A stretch of DNA of 64,000 nt from Spirochaetota bacterium (GTDB lineage: Bacteria; Spirochaetota; Spirochaetia; Treponematales; Rectinemataceae). The notes beneath the pieces were generated by a model, which saw nothing but the letters and a program-made list of their open reading frames with translations, was not told the DNA's origin and did not search any database. The DNA is taken from assembly GCA_029265255.1 (NCBI GenBank), contig JAJUJQ010000010.1, positions 1-64,000 on the forward strand, given 5' to 3'. Position numbers and translations under genes: made by a program. Shown here piece by piece: positions 15,799-24,667 of the stretch (its first letter is position 1; each line of letters begins with the position of its first letter).

Positions 15799-16967
15799 TC
15801 CTCAATTTTCCGGTAGTAGGTAAACGTATGGCCGGGCAGCAGTTCCGGATGGAACATTGCTACCAGGTCGGCCAGCACGAGGTGTGGGTTCATCACGGCC
15901 GATTCAAAATAATCGTTGCCGCCGCTAGGTGACATGCGGCGATCGTTGTTCCATACATTGCCCTTTTTTAGTACAGGAAGGGAGGCGAATCGGGAATCGA
16001 TCGCTCGTACATCCGCAAGCTTGCGGGTTCCATAACCCGGATTCAGCCAGACATCGGCTCCAAGCGCCCGTTCGAATACCGCTTCCACCGAGAGCGTAAG
16101 ACCACCGCTCTCCCGGTTGTCTGCCCAAAGATAGGCACCACCTGCGTCGGCAATGAGACGCGCCATGTAGCTCTGTCCACCGGAAACGGTCCATACGCCT
16201 TGGAAAGGACCATTCACGAGGACTTTGGGCTGTGCAGCGCTTCCTTTGACAAAACTTCCGGCTGCCAGGGCCTTCAATCTGGTGTATTCGGCCCGCACGG
16301 TCTCGAGCCGTGCCAATGCGATCTGTTCTTTATTATAGAATGCAGCCAGAAAAACCGCCCATTGCGCGCGGATCAAGGGATCCTGTTCATTCCATTCCCC
16401 GAGCAGAACGACCGGCAAACCTGCTTCCTGCATTTTGGGAAAAGTGTCCCATTCGTTCCCAAGTCCGTAATTGAAAATAACCTCAGGCTTGAGGGCAACG
16501 AGCCGTTCGATATCGGGTACCCAGTTTTTGGTGGTTTCCACTACTTTCCCAGCCGCAATACGAGCGCGCAGTGCAGGGCTGTAGACAAAACCAGCATTAT
16601 CGACACCAACGATCGAATCGAGTTCGCCGATGGTCTCAAGCGCCGGAATATAGGTCGTCGAATAGAGCACGGCGCGCTGAACCGGTACCGGCACGAAAAG
16701 GTCCGCCCTGATATCCCGTGGCGCCTGCGACCCGCGCGGGTAGAGCACGTAGACCTTTTTGCTCGTGGAACCGGGCCACAGCTTTGAGACAGTGAGGACC
16801 TTGTATCCTTGCCGATTCTCAATGGTAAAGCCGGCATCCGCACTGATACCGGTGAACGCGGCGGTGCCGCTGCCTACAGGAACACCCGAAAGATTCTGCG
16901 CGAAGCCTTCGTATGTAGAGATAATGACGAACAGGAATGCAAGGAAAATGCCAGCCAATCGCCGCAT
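15795..16967 (-). CDS. btuF: Periplasmic cobalamin/cobinamide-binding protein (BtuF type)
   Basis: 390 residues with a signal peptide (MRRLAGIFLAFLFVIIS, cleaved near GFAQ) and a class III substrate-binding fold: RAVLYSTTYIPALETIGELDSIVGV, then WVPDIERLVALKPEVIFNYG and a long inter-lobe helix. Captures the corrinoid and delivers it to BtuC. The start at 16967 sits behind GGAGGAGG, just downstream of the riboswitch. An upstream in-frame ATG at 17198 lies inside the riboswitch and was rejected. Confidence 0.9.
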   Translation of the reverse strand: MRRLAGIFLAFLFVIISTYEGFAQNLSGVPVGSGTAAFTGISADAGFTIENRQGYKVLTVSKLWPGSTSKKVYVLYPRGSQAPRDIRADLFVPVPVQRAVLYSTTYIPALETIGELDSIVGVDNAGFVYSPALRARIAAGKVVETTKNWVPDIERLVALKPEVIFNYGLGNEWDTFPKMQEAGLPVVLLGEWNEQDPLIRAQWAVFLAAFYNKEQIALARLETVRAEYTRLKALAAGSFVKGSAAQPKVLVNGPFQGVWTVSGGQSYMARLIADAGGAYLWADNRESGGLTLSVEAVFERALGADVWLNPGYGTRKLADVRAIDSRFASLPVLKKGNVWNNDRRMSPSGGNDYFESAVMNPHLVLADLVAMFHPELLPGHTFTYYRKIEE

Positions 16968-17002
16968 ACCCTCCTCCTCCCACCGAAGAAGATGGATACT
17001 GC

Positions 17003-17275
17003 CGCTCCGGGCAGGTTTCCTGGCTTGCCGGTTGCACGAAATTCTGTGCACTGCGAATCCGTCCTTCCCGGTGCTCCTCCTGAATGGTGGAGAGCAGCTA
17101 GTGGACCAGCATGGTACTTTGAAAACGCCACCTGAGGCGACTTTTTCAACTCCAGCGCGAGCTGAGGAAGTCACCTGGATTCGCAGCAACCGGCTCACAG
17201 TAGCGGGGGCTGCGGTGGTCTTGCACCACCTTCCCTTTTCCCTCCGGACAGCGACGCCGGCCTAAGGGCACCACG
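17003..17275 (-). promoter_or_regulatory. Cobalamin riboswitch upstream of btuFCD
   Basis: On the minus strand the conserved B12-box AAGCCAGGAAACCTGCC is at 17026-17010. Upstream of it are the core segments GGGAAGGTGGTGCAAGACC, CACCGCAGCCCCCGC and TACTGTGAGCCGG, in the order found in adenosylcobalamin aptamers. The 5' P1-side strand GGTGCCCTTAGGCCGG starts at 17272. About 270 nt is long for the class, because of an extended arm (around 17060-17160). The B12-box ends 43 nt before the btuF start, so control is probably translational. The rest of the 445-bp gap (17276-17412) holds the promoter (TATAGT/TATATA-like hexamers at 17283-17300) and no gene. Confidence 0.92.
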
Positions 17276-17412
17276 GAGCGCGTATATACTCATACTATAT
17301 CAGGGTGTGCGATTGTGGCTAGATATTGCGGCCAATGACGCTTTGATGCGCGGGCTGGTGGTGGTGCTCCCAAAAGGCGGGCGCAAAGGCCGGAGGTTCT
17401 GTACTTTACGCG

Positions 17413-18594
17413 TCAGCCAGGCCCCAGTGTCTGCGCAATTTCCTCCATGATTTCGATCCTGAACGGATCAATCATGGGAGGTGGGAGACACGCCAGTCTA
17501 TTGGTTAGGATAGCGATGGAGAGATGTGCTTCAGGCAGTATGGCGAGCATGGTCCCAGTAAAACCGGTATGGCCGCATCCATTTCGGTATCGTGAACCGA
17601 ATTGAAAACCAAGACCACGCCCGGTACCAGTATCCTTTATCGCCAGCGCTGCCAGCGATGGATCGAGCAATCCAGCGTCGCTGCCAGAATCGTCCAGATA
17701 AATATTCCCCAAATGGCACAAGTCTTTTGCGGTAGAGAAAAGCCCCGCGTGACCAGCAACGCCTCCGAAGTAGTACCAGCAATTGCCGTCGTTTGCTTCT
17801 CCGAGGATTTGTGCGGTATTCGACCGCCAGCCGGAAAACCGCATCCCCAGCGCGGCCACCATGTCCTGTTCGATCTGGTTTCCGCGTTCCGTTGGCGCAT
17901 ATGCGCGAGCGGCCAGGCGCTGATTGCCGAGAGGCCGATATCCTGTGGATTCAAGCCCTCGCGGATCAAGCACTAGCGTCTTCAGCGCTTGGTCGAGGCT
18001 CATGCCGGTAAGGAAAGAAATTGCGATGCCGACAAGCATGAAATTGATATCAGAATAGATCGTTTCTACCTTGCGGGGGTAGCGATGGAGGAATTCCTCA
18101 AAGCAGCACACAAAGTCAGAAGGCATGGGGCTATGGAAGGACACCGCGTCGTGGCGGGGCAGATCGTCGCTGTGCATCTCCCGGCACGCGTAGAATGGGA
18201 ACCAGGCGTGAAGCCCGCTCGAATGTGTAAGAAGGGCACGCAGGGTTATCGGGGGATCTTTGAGAGCGCCGAGCAGAGAAGCGAGCGGCTGCGGAACAGC
18301 TTCAGCGGCTGGTTGATCCAGGGAGGTCTTTCCCATCGTGACGAGTCTGAGGAGGGCCGTGGTGCTGAAGAGCTTTGTGAGGGAGGCGATATCGAAGAGA
18401 GTCTGGGGAGACGCGGGAATATACAATGGAATGCATTCTGGTGTTATCGGAACCGCCGCCGTCCCTTCCGCGATTTCGCATGCGAGGTCGCAGCCCTGTT
18501 CAATTCTGGCGACGGCACAGGTAAAGAGCCGCTTTAAGATGCCTTCCCTGAGCAGGCGGCGCAGCCTCGTCTCGAGCATCACATTACGCGTCAT
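17413..18594 (-). CDS. Beta-lactamase-fold serine hydrolase (PF00144), possible muropeptide amidase
   Basis: 393-residue serine hydrolase of the class C beta-lactamase/DD-peptidase superfamily. The SxxK nucleophile motif is SLTK in FDIASLTKLFSTTALL, the YxN-type motif is YSD, and HTGFTG replaces the KTG-type box. No signal peptide is seen, so it is probably cytoplasmic. This agrees with a role like Bacillus AmiE (YbbE), a PF00144 N-acetylmuramyl-L-alanine amidase in a MurNAc recycling operon. It is the last gene of the anmK/peptide-transporter run. The start overlaps the GNAT 3' end by 11 nt. True antibiotic resistance is unlikely. Confidence 0.8.
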   Translation of the reverse strand: MTRNVMLETRLRRLLREGILKRLFTCAVARIEQGCDLACEIAEGTAAVPITPECIPLYIPASPQTLFDIASLTKLFSTTALLRLVTMGKTSLDQPAAEAVPQPLASLLGALKDPPITLRALLTHSSGLHAWFPFYACREMHSDDLPRHDAVSFHSPMPSDFVCCFEEFLHRYPRKVETIYSDINFMLVGIAISFLTGMSLDQALKTLVLDPRGLESTGYRPLGNQRLAARAYAPTERGNQIEQDMVAALGMRFSGWRSNTAQILGEANDGNCWYYFGGVAGHAGLFSTAKDLCHLGNIYLDDSGSDAGLLDPSLAALAIKDTGTGRGLGFQFGSRYRNGCGHTGFTGTMLAILPEAHLSIAILTNRLACLPPPMIDPFRIEIMEEIAQTLGPG

Positions 18595-19066
18595 GGCGCT
18601 TGTACATGATCAGTTCGTCAATGTTTGGCCGCACAAATTGCTCAAGACGACCGGCGATCGAATACCCATGAGCCTCGTAAAACTTGATTGCTCTGTCATT
18701 GAAGTCGGATACGAGAAGCAGCCATGCGCGGCCGTACGATTGAGTGCGCGATTCGAATTCATTCAGAAGCAGCGCCCCCACTCCCTTGCTCCGGATCGAT
18801 TGGTCGACCGCGATGAGCTTAAGGTGCGGCGCGGCCCCGAAGGCCCCAGCCGGTTCCACCCATGCAAATCCGAGGATGCCATGAGACGCTGTTTCCGAGC
18901 TCTCGCGGGCGACGAGAAGCAGGGCGCCCTGCTCGAGCCGCTCTTTGATTTTCCGCGTCATGGTGGCTGGTATGAATCCATAGCGCTTGCCTATTTCCGT
19001 CGCGCACGCGATTCTCACGCAATCCGGAATGTCTTCCGGCGTTCCTGCTTCAATGCGTACGTTCAT
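18584..19066 (-). CDS. GNAT-family N-acetyltransferase
   Basis: 160-residue GNAT fold. Acetyl-CoA-binding motif A is visible as LKLIAVDQSIRSKGVGALLL (Q/R-x-x-G-x-G/A type), followed by LLVSDFNDRAIKFYEAHGY (motif B). The acceptor is unknown. In this operon it could act on amino sugars or on peptides released from peptidoglycan, but that is inference from position. Strong ribosome site GAGGAGGAG before ATG 19066. Confidence 0.88.
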   Translation of the reverse strand: MNVRIEAGTPEDIPDCVRIACATEIGKRYGFIPATMTRKIKERLEQGALLLVARESSETASHGILGFAWVEPAGAFGAAPHLKLIAVDQSIRSKGVGALLLNEFESRTQSYGRAWLLLVSDFNDRAIKFYEAHGYSIAGRLEQFVRPNIDELIMYKRHDA

Positions 19067-19112
19067 CGCTCCTCCTCTGTGGTTCAGCCCCGTGCGAGTT
19101 TGATACGCGTAC

Positions 19113-20120
19113 TCAATACAGGTGGCATGCGACCTGGTGCCCTTCGGAATATTCTTTCAACACAGGCCGCTCCGCCTGACACCGATCCATTGCCTCTGGA
19201 CAACGTTCTACAAAAGGACAGCCCCTGCGTTCTCTGAGGAGTGAGGGCACATCGCCTTTGAGAATGATACGGCTGCGTGTCCGTTCGCGGGGCGGATCGG
19301 GTATCGGTACCGCGGAAAGCAGGGCTTTTGTATACGGGTGCAGCGGTTGTTCGTACAAGTGTCGGGAAGGGGCGATCTCGGCAATTGTGCCGAGGTACAT
19401 GACGATGATTCGGTCACAGAAATACTCAACTACCGCCAGATTGTGCGCGATGAACAGGTAGGTAAGCCCCAGTTCCTTCTGTAAATCTTTCATGAGATTG
19501 AGTATCTGCGATTGTATCGATACATCGAGTGCGCTGACTGGCTCATCCGCGATGATTAGCCTGGGCGACAGCGCCAGCGCGCGGGCTATCCCAATGCGCT
19601 GCCGCTGTCCGCCTGAGAATTCATGCGGATATCGCGACGCGAATTCACGCGCAAGTCCCACTTTGTCCATGAGCACCAGAACTCGCTTGCGGATTTCCTT
19701 TTCGCTGAGGGTTACAATGCCCCGGCGCGCAAATATTCGCAGCGGTTCGGCAATGCATTCCAAGGCGTTCATCCGGGGATCAAGCGAAGAATAGGGATCC
19801 TGAAACACCATCTGGAAATGCTGCCGGGCTTCAATAAGCGCATGGGTCGAAACGCGGCTTAGATCTTTGCCCATAAACCAGACCGAGCCGTCGGTGATAT
19901 GCTCGAGCCGGGCGATGGCCCGCGCTGTTGTCGATTTGCCGCATCCCGATTCACCAACGAGCCCCACAGACTCGCCTTCGCGGATGGAAAAGCTTATGTC
20001 GTCGACGGCCTTGAGCCAGCCGATTCGCTTTTTGATAATAATGCCCTGCTCGATAGGGAAGTAGACCTTGAGATTTCTTACATCGAGGAGGATCTCGACG
20101 GGGTCATGGCTGTTGCTCAT
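19113..20120 (-). CDS. oppF: Oligopeptide/dipeptide ABC transporter ATPase (OppF/DppF type)
   Basis: 335 residues. Walker A GESGCGKST, signature FSGGQRQRIGIARALAL, Walker B LIIADEPVSALD, and the C-terminal oligopeptide-transporter extension with the Cys motif (CPFVERCPEAMDRC) that marks OppD/OppF proteins and can hold an FeS cluster. The start at 20120 overlaps the oppD stop as ATGA and is preceded by GGAGGG. It works as a heterodimer with OppD. Confidence 0.93.
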   Translation of the reverse strand: MSNSHDPVEILLDVRNLKVYFPIEQGIIIKKRIGWLKAVDDISFSIREGESVGLVGESGCGKSTTARAIARLEHITDGSVWFMGKDLSRVSTHALIEARQHFQMVFQDPYSSLDPRMNALECIAEPLRIFARRGIVTLSEKEIRKRVLVLMDKVGLAREFASRYPHEFSGGQRQRIGIARALALSPRLIIADEPVSALDVSIQSQILNLMKDLQKELGLTYLFIAHNLAVVEYFCDRIIVMYLGTIAEIAPSRHLYEQPLHPYTKALLSAVPIPDPPRERTRSRIILKGDVPSLLRERRGCPFVERCPEAMDRCQAERPVLKEYSEGHQVACHLY

Positions 20121-21157
20121 TGTGTGCCCTCCGCGGCTGATGCATAGAGCCAGCATCGAACCATATGCGGCTGAGCGCCCGGCTGATATTCACGCATCTG
20201 GTCCAGGAGATACTCCCTCGGATATCGCATGCGGCATATCGGCATGGCCGATTCGCATCGCGGCGCGAACGCGCATCCCTTGGGCACATCGACAAGGCTC
20301 GGCGGCGCGCCTGGAATGGAATAGAGCCGCTCGGACCAGGCGCGATCGATACGGGGTACCGAATGCAGCAGACCTCGGGTATAGGGGTGGCCAGGGTTTC
20401 TAAACAGCGAGTCCACTGGCGCTTGCTCAACGATCTTGCCGGCATACATGACCGCGACAGAATCGCACATGCCTGCGACGATGCCGAGGTCGTGAGTTAT
20501 CAGGATGACCGACATGGTCCTTGTATGGGAAAGGTGCCTGATGAGGTCCAGAATTTGCGCCTGTATGGTCACATCAAGGGCAGTTGTCGGTTCGTCGGCG
20601 ATAAGCAGGTCTGGATTGCAACTGATGGCCATGGCGATCATAACCCGTTGGCGCATGCCGCCTGAAAACTGGTGCGGATACTCTTGCGCGCGGCGTTCCG
20701 CGTCCGGGATGCCCACTGCCTTGAGCAGCTCCACCGCCTTGGCTTCCGCCTCTTTGCGCTTCATGCCGAAATGCAATTCGAGGCTTTCGGCAATCTGCAG
20801 CGAAATCCTGAGCAGCGGATTCAGCGAGCTCATGGGGTCCTGGAAGATCATGGCAATATTTCCACCTCTAATCATGCGCATGTCTTCCTCGCCGCAGGAA
20901 AGAAGATTCTTGCCATTGAAAAGGATTTCTCCTTCGGCGAAGATCCCTGGAGGTACGGGAATGAGCCTGAGAATTGAGAGATTCGTGACGCTCTTTCCCG
21001 AGCCCGATTCTCCTACGATGCCGATGATCTCTCCCCTCCGCACGTCAAAGGATACGTCATCGACAGCCTTTACCATGCCCGCGGTGGTATCAAACCAGGT
21101 GCGTAGATGACGGACGCTGAGGATAGTGCTCTGTTCAGATCTCGATTGCTGGGTCAT
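20117..21157 (-). CDS. oppD: Oligopeptide/dipeptide ABC transporter ATPase (OppD/DppD type)
   Basis: 346 residues. Walker A GESGSGKS, signature FSGGMRQRVMIAMAI, Walker B LLIADEPTTALD, and the C-terminal CAFAPRCESAMPICR motif of the OppD family. Partner of OppF. Three nt separate it from the permease gene upstream. Confidence 0.93.
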   Translation of the reverse strand: MTQQSRSEQSTILSVRHLRTWFDTTAGMVKAVDDVSFDVRRGEIIGIVGESGSGKSVTNLSILRLIPVPPGIFAEGEILFNGKNLLSCGEEDMRMIRGGNIAMIFQDPMSSLNPLLRISLQIAESLELHFGMKRKEAEAKAVELLKAVGIPDAERRAQEYPHQFSGGMRQRVMIAMAISCNPDLLIADEPTTALDVTIQAQILDLIRHLSHTRTMSVILITHDLGIVAGMCDSVAVMYAGKIVEQAPVDSLFRNPGHPYTRGLLHSVPRIDRAWSERLYSIPGAPPSLVDVPKGCAFAPRCESAMPICRMRYPREYLLDQMREYQPGAQPHMVRCWLYASAAEGTQ

Positions 21158-21160
21158 GGG

Positions 21161-21997
21161 TTACTCCTGCCTGATATTCCTGAGCCTGGGGTCGAGCAAG
21201 TCGCGCAGACCATCTCCCAGCAGATTGAATCCGAGCACAAGAAACATGATGGCAAGGCCCGGGTAAATTGCTGTCCATGGTGCAAGCAGCATGACCTTTC
21301 GCGCACTTGCCAGCATATTGCCCCAGGAAGGGTAAGGCGGCTGGACGCCGAGGCCGAGGAAGCTCAAGGCAGATTCGAGCAGTATCGCGACACTCAGCGA
21401 AAGCGAAGACTGCACGATAATCGGCATCATGATATTTGGCAGCAAGTGTTTTCGGAGCACGAATCGCCGATCCGCTCCGCAGGAAAACGCCGCACGCACG
21501 AATTCGTTGGAGATGATCTGAAGAACCGCTGCGCGGCTGATTCGCGCAAATTGCGGCACGTACACTATGGCGATAGCGATGATGACATTATAGGTGTGCT
21601 CTCCCAGTACTGCCATCACGAAAATAGCCAGCAGCAGCGAGGGGAACGAAAACAGGATATCGGCGATTCGCATGAGCCAATGATCCCACGCGCCGCCAAG
21701 AAAACCCGCCCACATGCCGAGCGTCGTCCCTGCGATTGCGCCAAGCGTCGTTGCGCACACGGAGATAAGAATCGAAATGCCCGCGCCTTTCATAATCCGA
21801 CTCAGTATGTCCCGCCCGAATTCATCTGTACCAAAAAGATGACCGGTTGCGAATGAAGGCGGCTCGAGCAGGTGGGTCGGGTTCATTTTCAAAGGATCGA
21901 AGGGGAGCCAGATTTGGGCTGTCAGCGCGACCAGCGCATAAAAGATAACAAGCGAAAGACCGATAACTATGATTGGATTTTTTTTTCGCGCTGCCAT
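21161..21997 (-). CDS. oppC: Peptide ABC transporter permease (OppC/DppC type)
   Basis: 278 residues. N-terminal OppC helix, then the periplasmic stretch HLFGTDEFGRDILSRIMKGA (family signature) and the transmembrane domain with the coupling EAA-like loop EFVRAAFSCGADRRFVLRKH. Pairs with the upstream OppB permease. It is 1 nt from its neighbour, in one operon. Confidence 0.93.
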   Translation of the reverse strand: MAARKKNPIIVIGLSLVIFYALVALTAQIWLPFDPLKMNPTHLLEPPSFATGHLFGTDEFGRDILSRIMKGAGISILISVCATTLGAIAGTTLGMWAGFLGGAWDHWLMRIADILFSFPSLLLAIFVMAVLGEHTYNVIIAIAIVYVPQFARISRAAVLQIISNEFVRAAFSCGADRRFVLRKHLLPNIMMPIIVQSSLSLSVAILLESALSFLGLGVQPPYPSWGNMLASARKVMLLAPWTAIYPGLAIMFLVLGFNLLGDGLRDLLDPRLRNIRQE

Positions 21998-21998
21998 C

Positions 21999-22961
21999 TC
22001 AGCCTCTCTTTCGTTCGAGCCTGATGCGCGGATCGACCGCCGCGTAAATCAAATCCGTAATCAGATTTACCAGGACGAACATGAAGGCGACCACCAGCAC
22101 AACTCCTTGAATGACCGAGTAGTCGCGCTGATAGATGGCATAGAGCGCAAGCCTTCCCATGCCGGGAAGCGCGAACACCTCCTCGATGACGATGGCTCCC
22201 CCAAGCAGGTAGCCCGTATTGAATCCAGCGACGGTGATGACAGGCAGAATGGCATTCCTGAGCGCGTGGCGCACAATGACAGTTCGGTTTTTCAACCCCT
22301 TTGCTCGGGCGGTACGGACATAATCCTCCTGCAGTACCTCAAGCATGCTGTTTCTCGTGTATCGCATGATCACGGCCGCCAGACCGATACCGATTGCAAG
22401 CGCTGGCAAAAACAGCATTTTAAGGTTTGTGAGTGGCGCCGCGCTGAATGGTATATAATTGCCCATCGGGATCCATCCCTTGAATCCCGAAAATGCGATC
22501 ACCATCAACGACGCGAGCCAGAATTGAGGAATTGAAAGGCCCAGCAGACCGGAGAGACGGATGATGATATCCATCACAGGGTTCCGCTTGACGGCCGCTG
22601 CGATACCAAGCGGAATACCCATCAGCAAGGAAAGAAAGAGCGCAAAAAAGGTCAATTCCAGACTCAATGGCATGCGCCTCAGAATATCTGGGAGGACTTC
22701 TCTCCCCGTTCGCAGCGAATATCCCAGGTCCCCTCTCAACAATCTTCCCAACCACTCGAGATACAGGACGGGAACCGGTCTGTCCTCACCGAAGATGCGC
22801 CGCAATTCTTCCATCTGTGCGGGTGTCGCTTCAACCTGTGTCCCCAGATACATCTGAAGGGCGGTTCCTGGAATGAGCCGGACCAAAAAGAATACGATAA
22901 GGGATACCCCGAGCAGCACTGGTATCAATGAAAGCAGCCTTCTAAAAATGTATCGTCCCAT
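21999..22961 (-). CDS. oppB: Peptide ABC transporter permease (OppB/DppB type)
   Basis: 320 residues beginning MGRYIFRRLLSLIPVLLGVS, typical for DppB. It has the family GEDRPVPVLYLEWLGRLLRGD periplasmic segment and the cytoplasmic EAA loop DYVRTARAKGLKNRTVIVRHALRNA in part. Six membrane helices. Separated from the binding-protein gene by a GC-rich hairpin. Confidence 0.93.
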   Translation of the reverse strand: MGRYIFRRLLSLIPVLLGVSLIVFFLVRLIPGTALQMYLGTQVEATPAQMEELRRIFGEDRPVPVLYLEWLGRLLRGDLGYSLRTGREVLPDILRRMPLSLELTFFALFLSLLMGIPLGIAAAVKRNPVMDIIIRLSGLLGLSIPQFWLASLMVIAFSGFKGWIPMGNYIPFSAAPLTNLKMLFLPALAIGIGLAAVIMRYTRNSMLEVLQEDYVRTARAKGLKNRTVIVRHALRNAILPVITVAGFNTGYLLGGAIVIEEVFALPGMGRLALYAIYQRDYSVIQGVVLVVAFMFVLVNLITDLIYAAVDPRIRLERKRG

Positions 22962-22995
22962 GCACCTCTCCGGAGCACTGTGCTATTTTTTGAAA

Positions 22996-23020
22996 AGCCG
23001 CCGGTTCTGGCCCGGCGGCT
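22996..23020 (-). terminator. Hairpin between binding-protein and permease genes (attenuator)
   Basis: Perfect 9-bp stem AGCCGCCGG / CCGGCGGCT. In the direction of transcription it is followed only by TTTTC, so it is probably a partial terminator or an mRNA 3'-end stabiliser. Such elements raise expression of the binding protein relative to the membrane subunits. Confidence 0.65.
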
Positions 23021-23053
23021 TATGATAACTGAACGTAATTGCTGTTGAAACAG

Positions 23054-24562
23054 CTACTTCTGTGTCGTTACGAGATAGTACAGACTGCCGTTGCCGATTT
23101 GCTTGAATCCCTTGATGTTCTTGTTTGTGACATGAGTTTCGAACGGGCAATAGAGGAAAATGATCGGCGCTTTCTGGGCAAGCAGTACCTGCAGCTCATC
23201 GTAGACAGGCTTGCGCTCGGCGTAGGTAGTGAGCTGGCGCCCTTTATCCAGAAGTTTGTCGACATCGGCATCCTTGAAGAGGAAGTTGTTGACACCACCC
23301 GTGGAATGTATCATGCGATACAGGAATCGGTCGGGTTCTCCCGAACCTCCGCGCAATTCCACCATGGCATCAAAGTCGCGCTTCGTCCACCGATCAATAT
23401 AGATACCCCATTCCACTACCTCGAGTTCCGCGTTGACCCCAATTTTCTTGAGCTGATTCTGGATGACCTGCGCGACCGCCAGCCCGCCCTCGAAGGAGTT
23501 TGACGTGACGATCTTAAAGCTGAAGCCATTCGGGAAGCCAGCTTCAGCGAGCAATGCTTTAGCCTTCTGAATGTCTGGTTCATAGAAGGGAAGTTTCGAA
23601 AGCGGGAGCGCCCACTGCGTTGCTCCGACTGGAATCGGGCCCGTAGCCTGGGCCATGCCGAATTCACTGATGGTTACAATCTCGTTACGGTCGATGGCGA
23701 GCGAAATCGCCTGGCGAACCCGGACATCATCAAAGGGTTTGCGGGTAACATTGAAGCCAAACGTGCGCACATTGATGCCTGGCTTCTGGATGACGGTTAC
23801 TGAGGAATCGCGCTTCGCCAGCAGTATGGTACTGCCGTCGTTGATCTGCGCGAGATCGAGGGTTCCGCCCTTGACGCCTGCGAACAGAGAAGCCTGCTCG
23901 GGGATGATTCTGAAAATGACCTTGTCGACAATCGGCAGACCTTTTTCGAAATAATCAGGGTTCTTGACGAGAGTCATGGAATTGTCGGGGATCCATTCCT
24001 TGAGCATGAAAGGACCGGTCCCCGCTTCTGCCTTCTGCAGATTACCATACTGCTCGACAGCCGCTTTCGAGACAATGGCGCAGTTGTTGGTTGCCAATCC
24101 CTCAAGGAATGATGAAAGCGGCGAGGAGAGCGTGATCTTTACCCTGTAGGGATTGACCGCTTCCATCGATTTGATTGTAGAAATGTAGGAGCGTCCCGGC
24201 GATGCTGTTTTCGGATCGAGGACACGGTTGAGCGAGAAGATCACATCGTCCGCAGTCATTTCCTTGCCGTTGTGAAACTTCACTCCCTTGCGCAGATTGA
24301 AGATATAGGTAAGGTTGTCGGGGATTTCCCATGATTCGGCAAGGTCGGGGACGAGTTTCAGGTTCTCGTCATGGCGCACCAGCTTGTTGTACAGAAGATC
24401 GACACGTCGATGTGACGAAAAGGACGTGATAATATGAGGGTCGAGCCCGATTGCCTCCTGATCCACGCCGACAGTCAGCACCTTTTCCTGGGCGAACAGT
24501 GAAACAGGTACGAAGCTGCACAGCAATATCCCCGCGATGAGAGCCACACTAATTTTTTTCAT
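23054..24562 (-). CDS. oppA: Periplasmic peptide-binding protein (SBP family 5, OppA/DppA type)
   Basis: 502 residues, extracytoplasmic solute-binding protein family 5. The signal peptide (MKKISVALIAGILLCSFVPV) is cleaved near SLFAQ. Family landmarks: DLAESWEIPDNLTYIFNLRKG, VKFHNGKEMTADDVIFSLNR and the FGFNVTRKPFDDVRVRQAIS block. The start at 24562 has a near-perfect ribosome site AAGGAGGTCC; an upstream in-frame ATG at 24649 was rejected because it would bury the signal peptide. Its position next to anmK suggests that muropeptides or cell-wall peptides are the cargo (inference). Confidence 0.93.
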   Translation of the reverse strand: MKKISVALIAGILLCSFVPVSLFAQEKVLTVGVDQEAIGLDPHIITSFSSHRRVDLLYNKLVRHDENLKLVPDLAESWEIPDNLTYIFNLRKGVKFHNGKEMTADDVIFSLNRVLDPKTASPGRSYISTIKSMEAVNPYRVKITLSSPLSSFLEGLATNNCAIVSKAAVEQYGNLQKAEAGTGPFMLKEWIPDNSMTLVKNPDYFEKGLPIVDKVIFRIIPEQASLFAGVKGGTLDLAQINDGSTILLAKRDSSVTVIQKPGINVRTFGFNVTRKPFDDVRVRQAISLAIDRNEIVTISEFGMAQATGPIPVGATQWALPLSKLPFYEPDIQKAKALLAEAGFPNGFSFKIVTSNSFEGGLAVAQVIQNQLKKIGVNAELEVVEWGIYIDRWTKRDFDAMVELRGGSGEPDRFLYRMIHSTGGVNNFLFKDADVDKLLDKGRQLTTYAERKPVYDELQVLLAQKAPIIFLYCPFETHVTNKNIKGFKQIGNGSLYYLVTTQK

Positions 24563-24667
24563 CTGGACCTCCTTCTCCGAAATTGATTTTCGAAGATAAT
24601 TTTCACACATCCCAACGCCGTTTACCAGAGGGGAACACTGGAAATGCATAAAAATTCCAGGGATTAA

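Noticed and set aside
17413..18594. Antibiotic-resistance beta-lactamase
   Set aside because: No signal peptide, no KTG box, and a peptidoglycan-recycling operon context argue for an amidase-like hydrolase.
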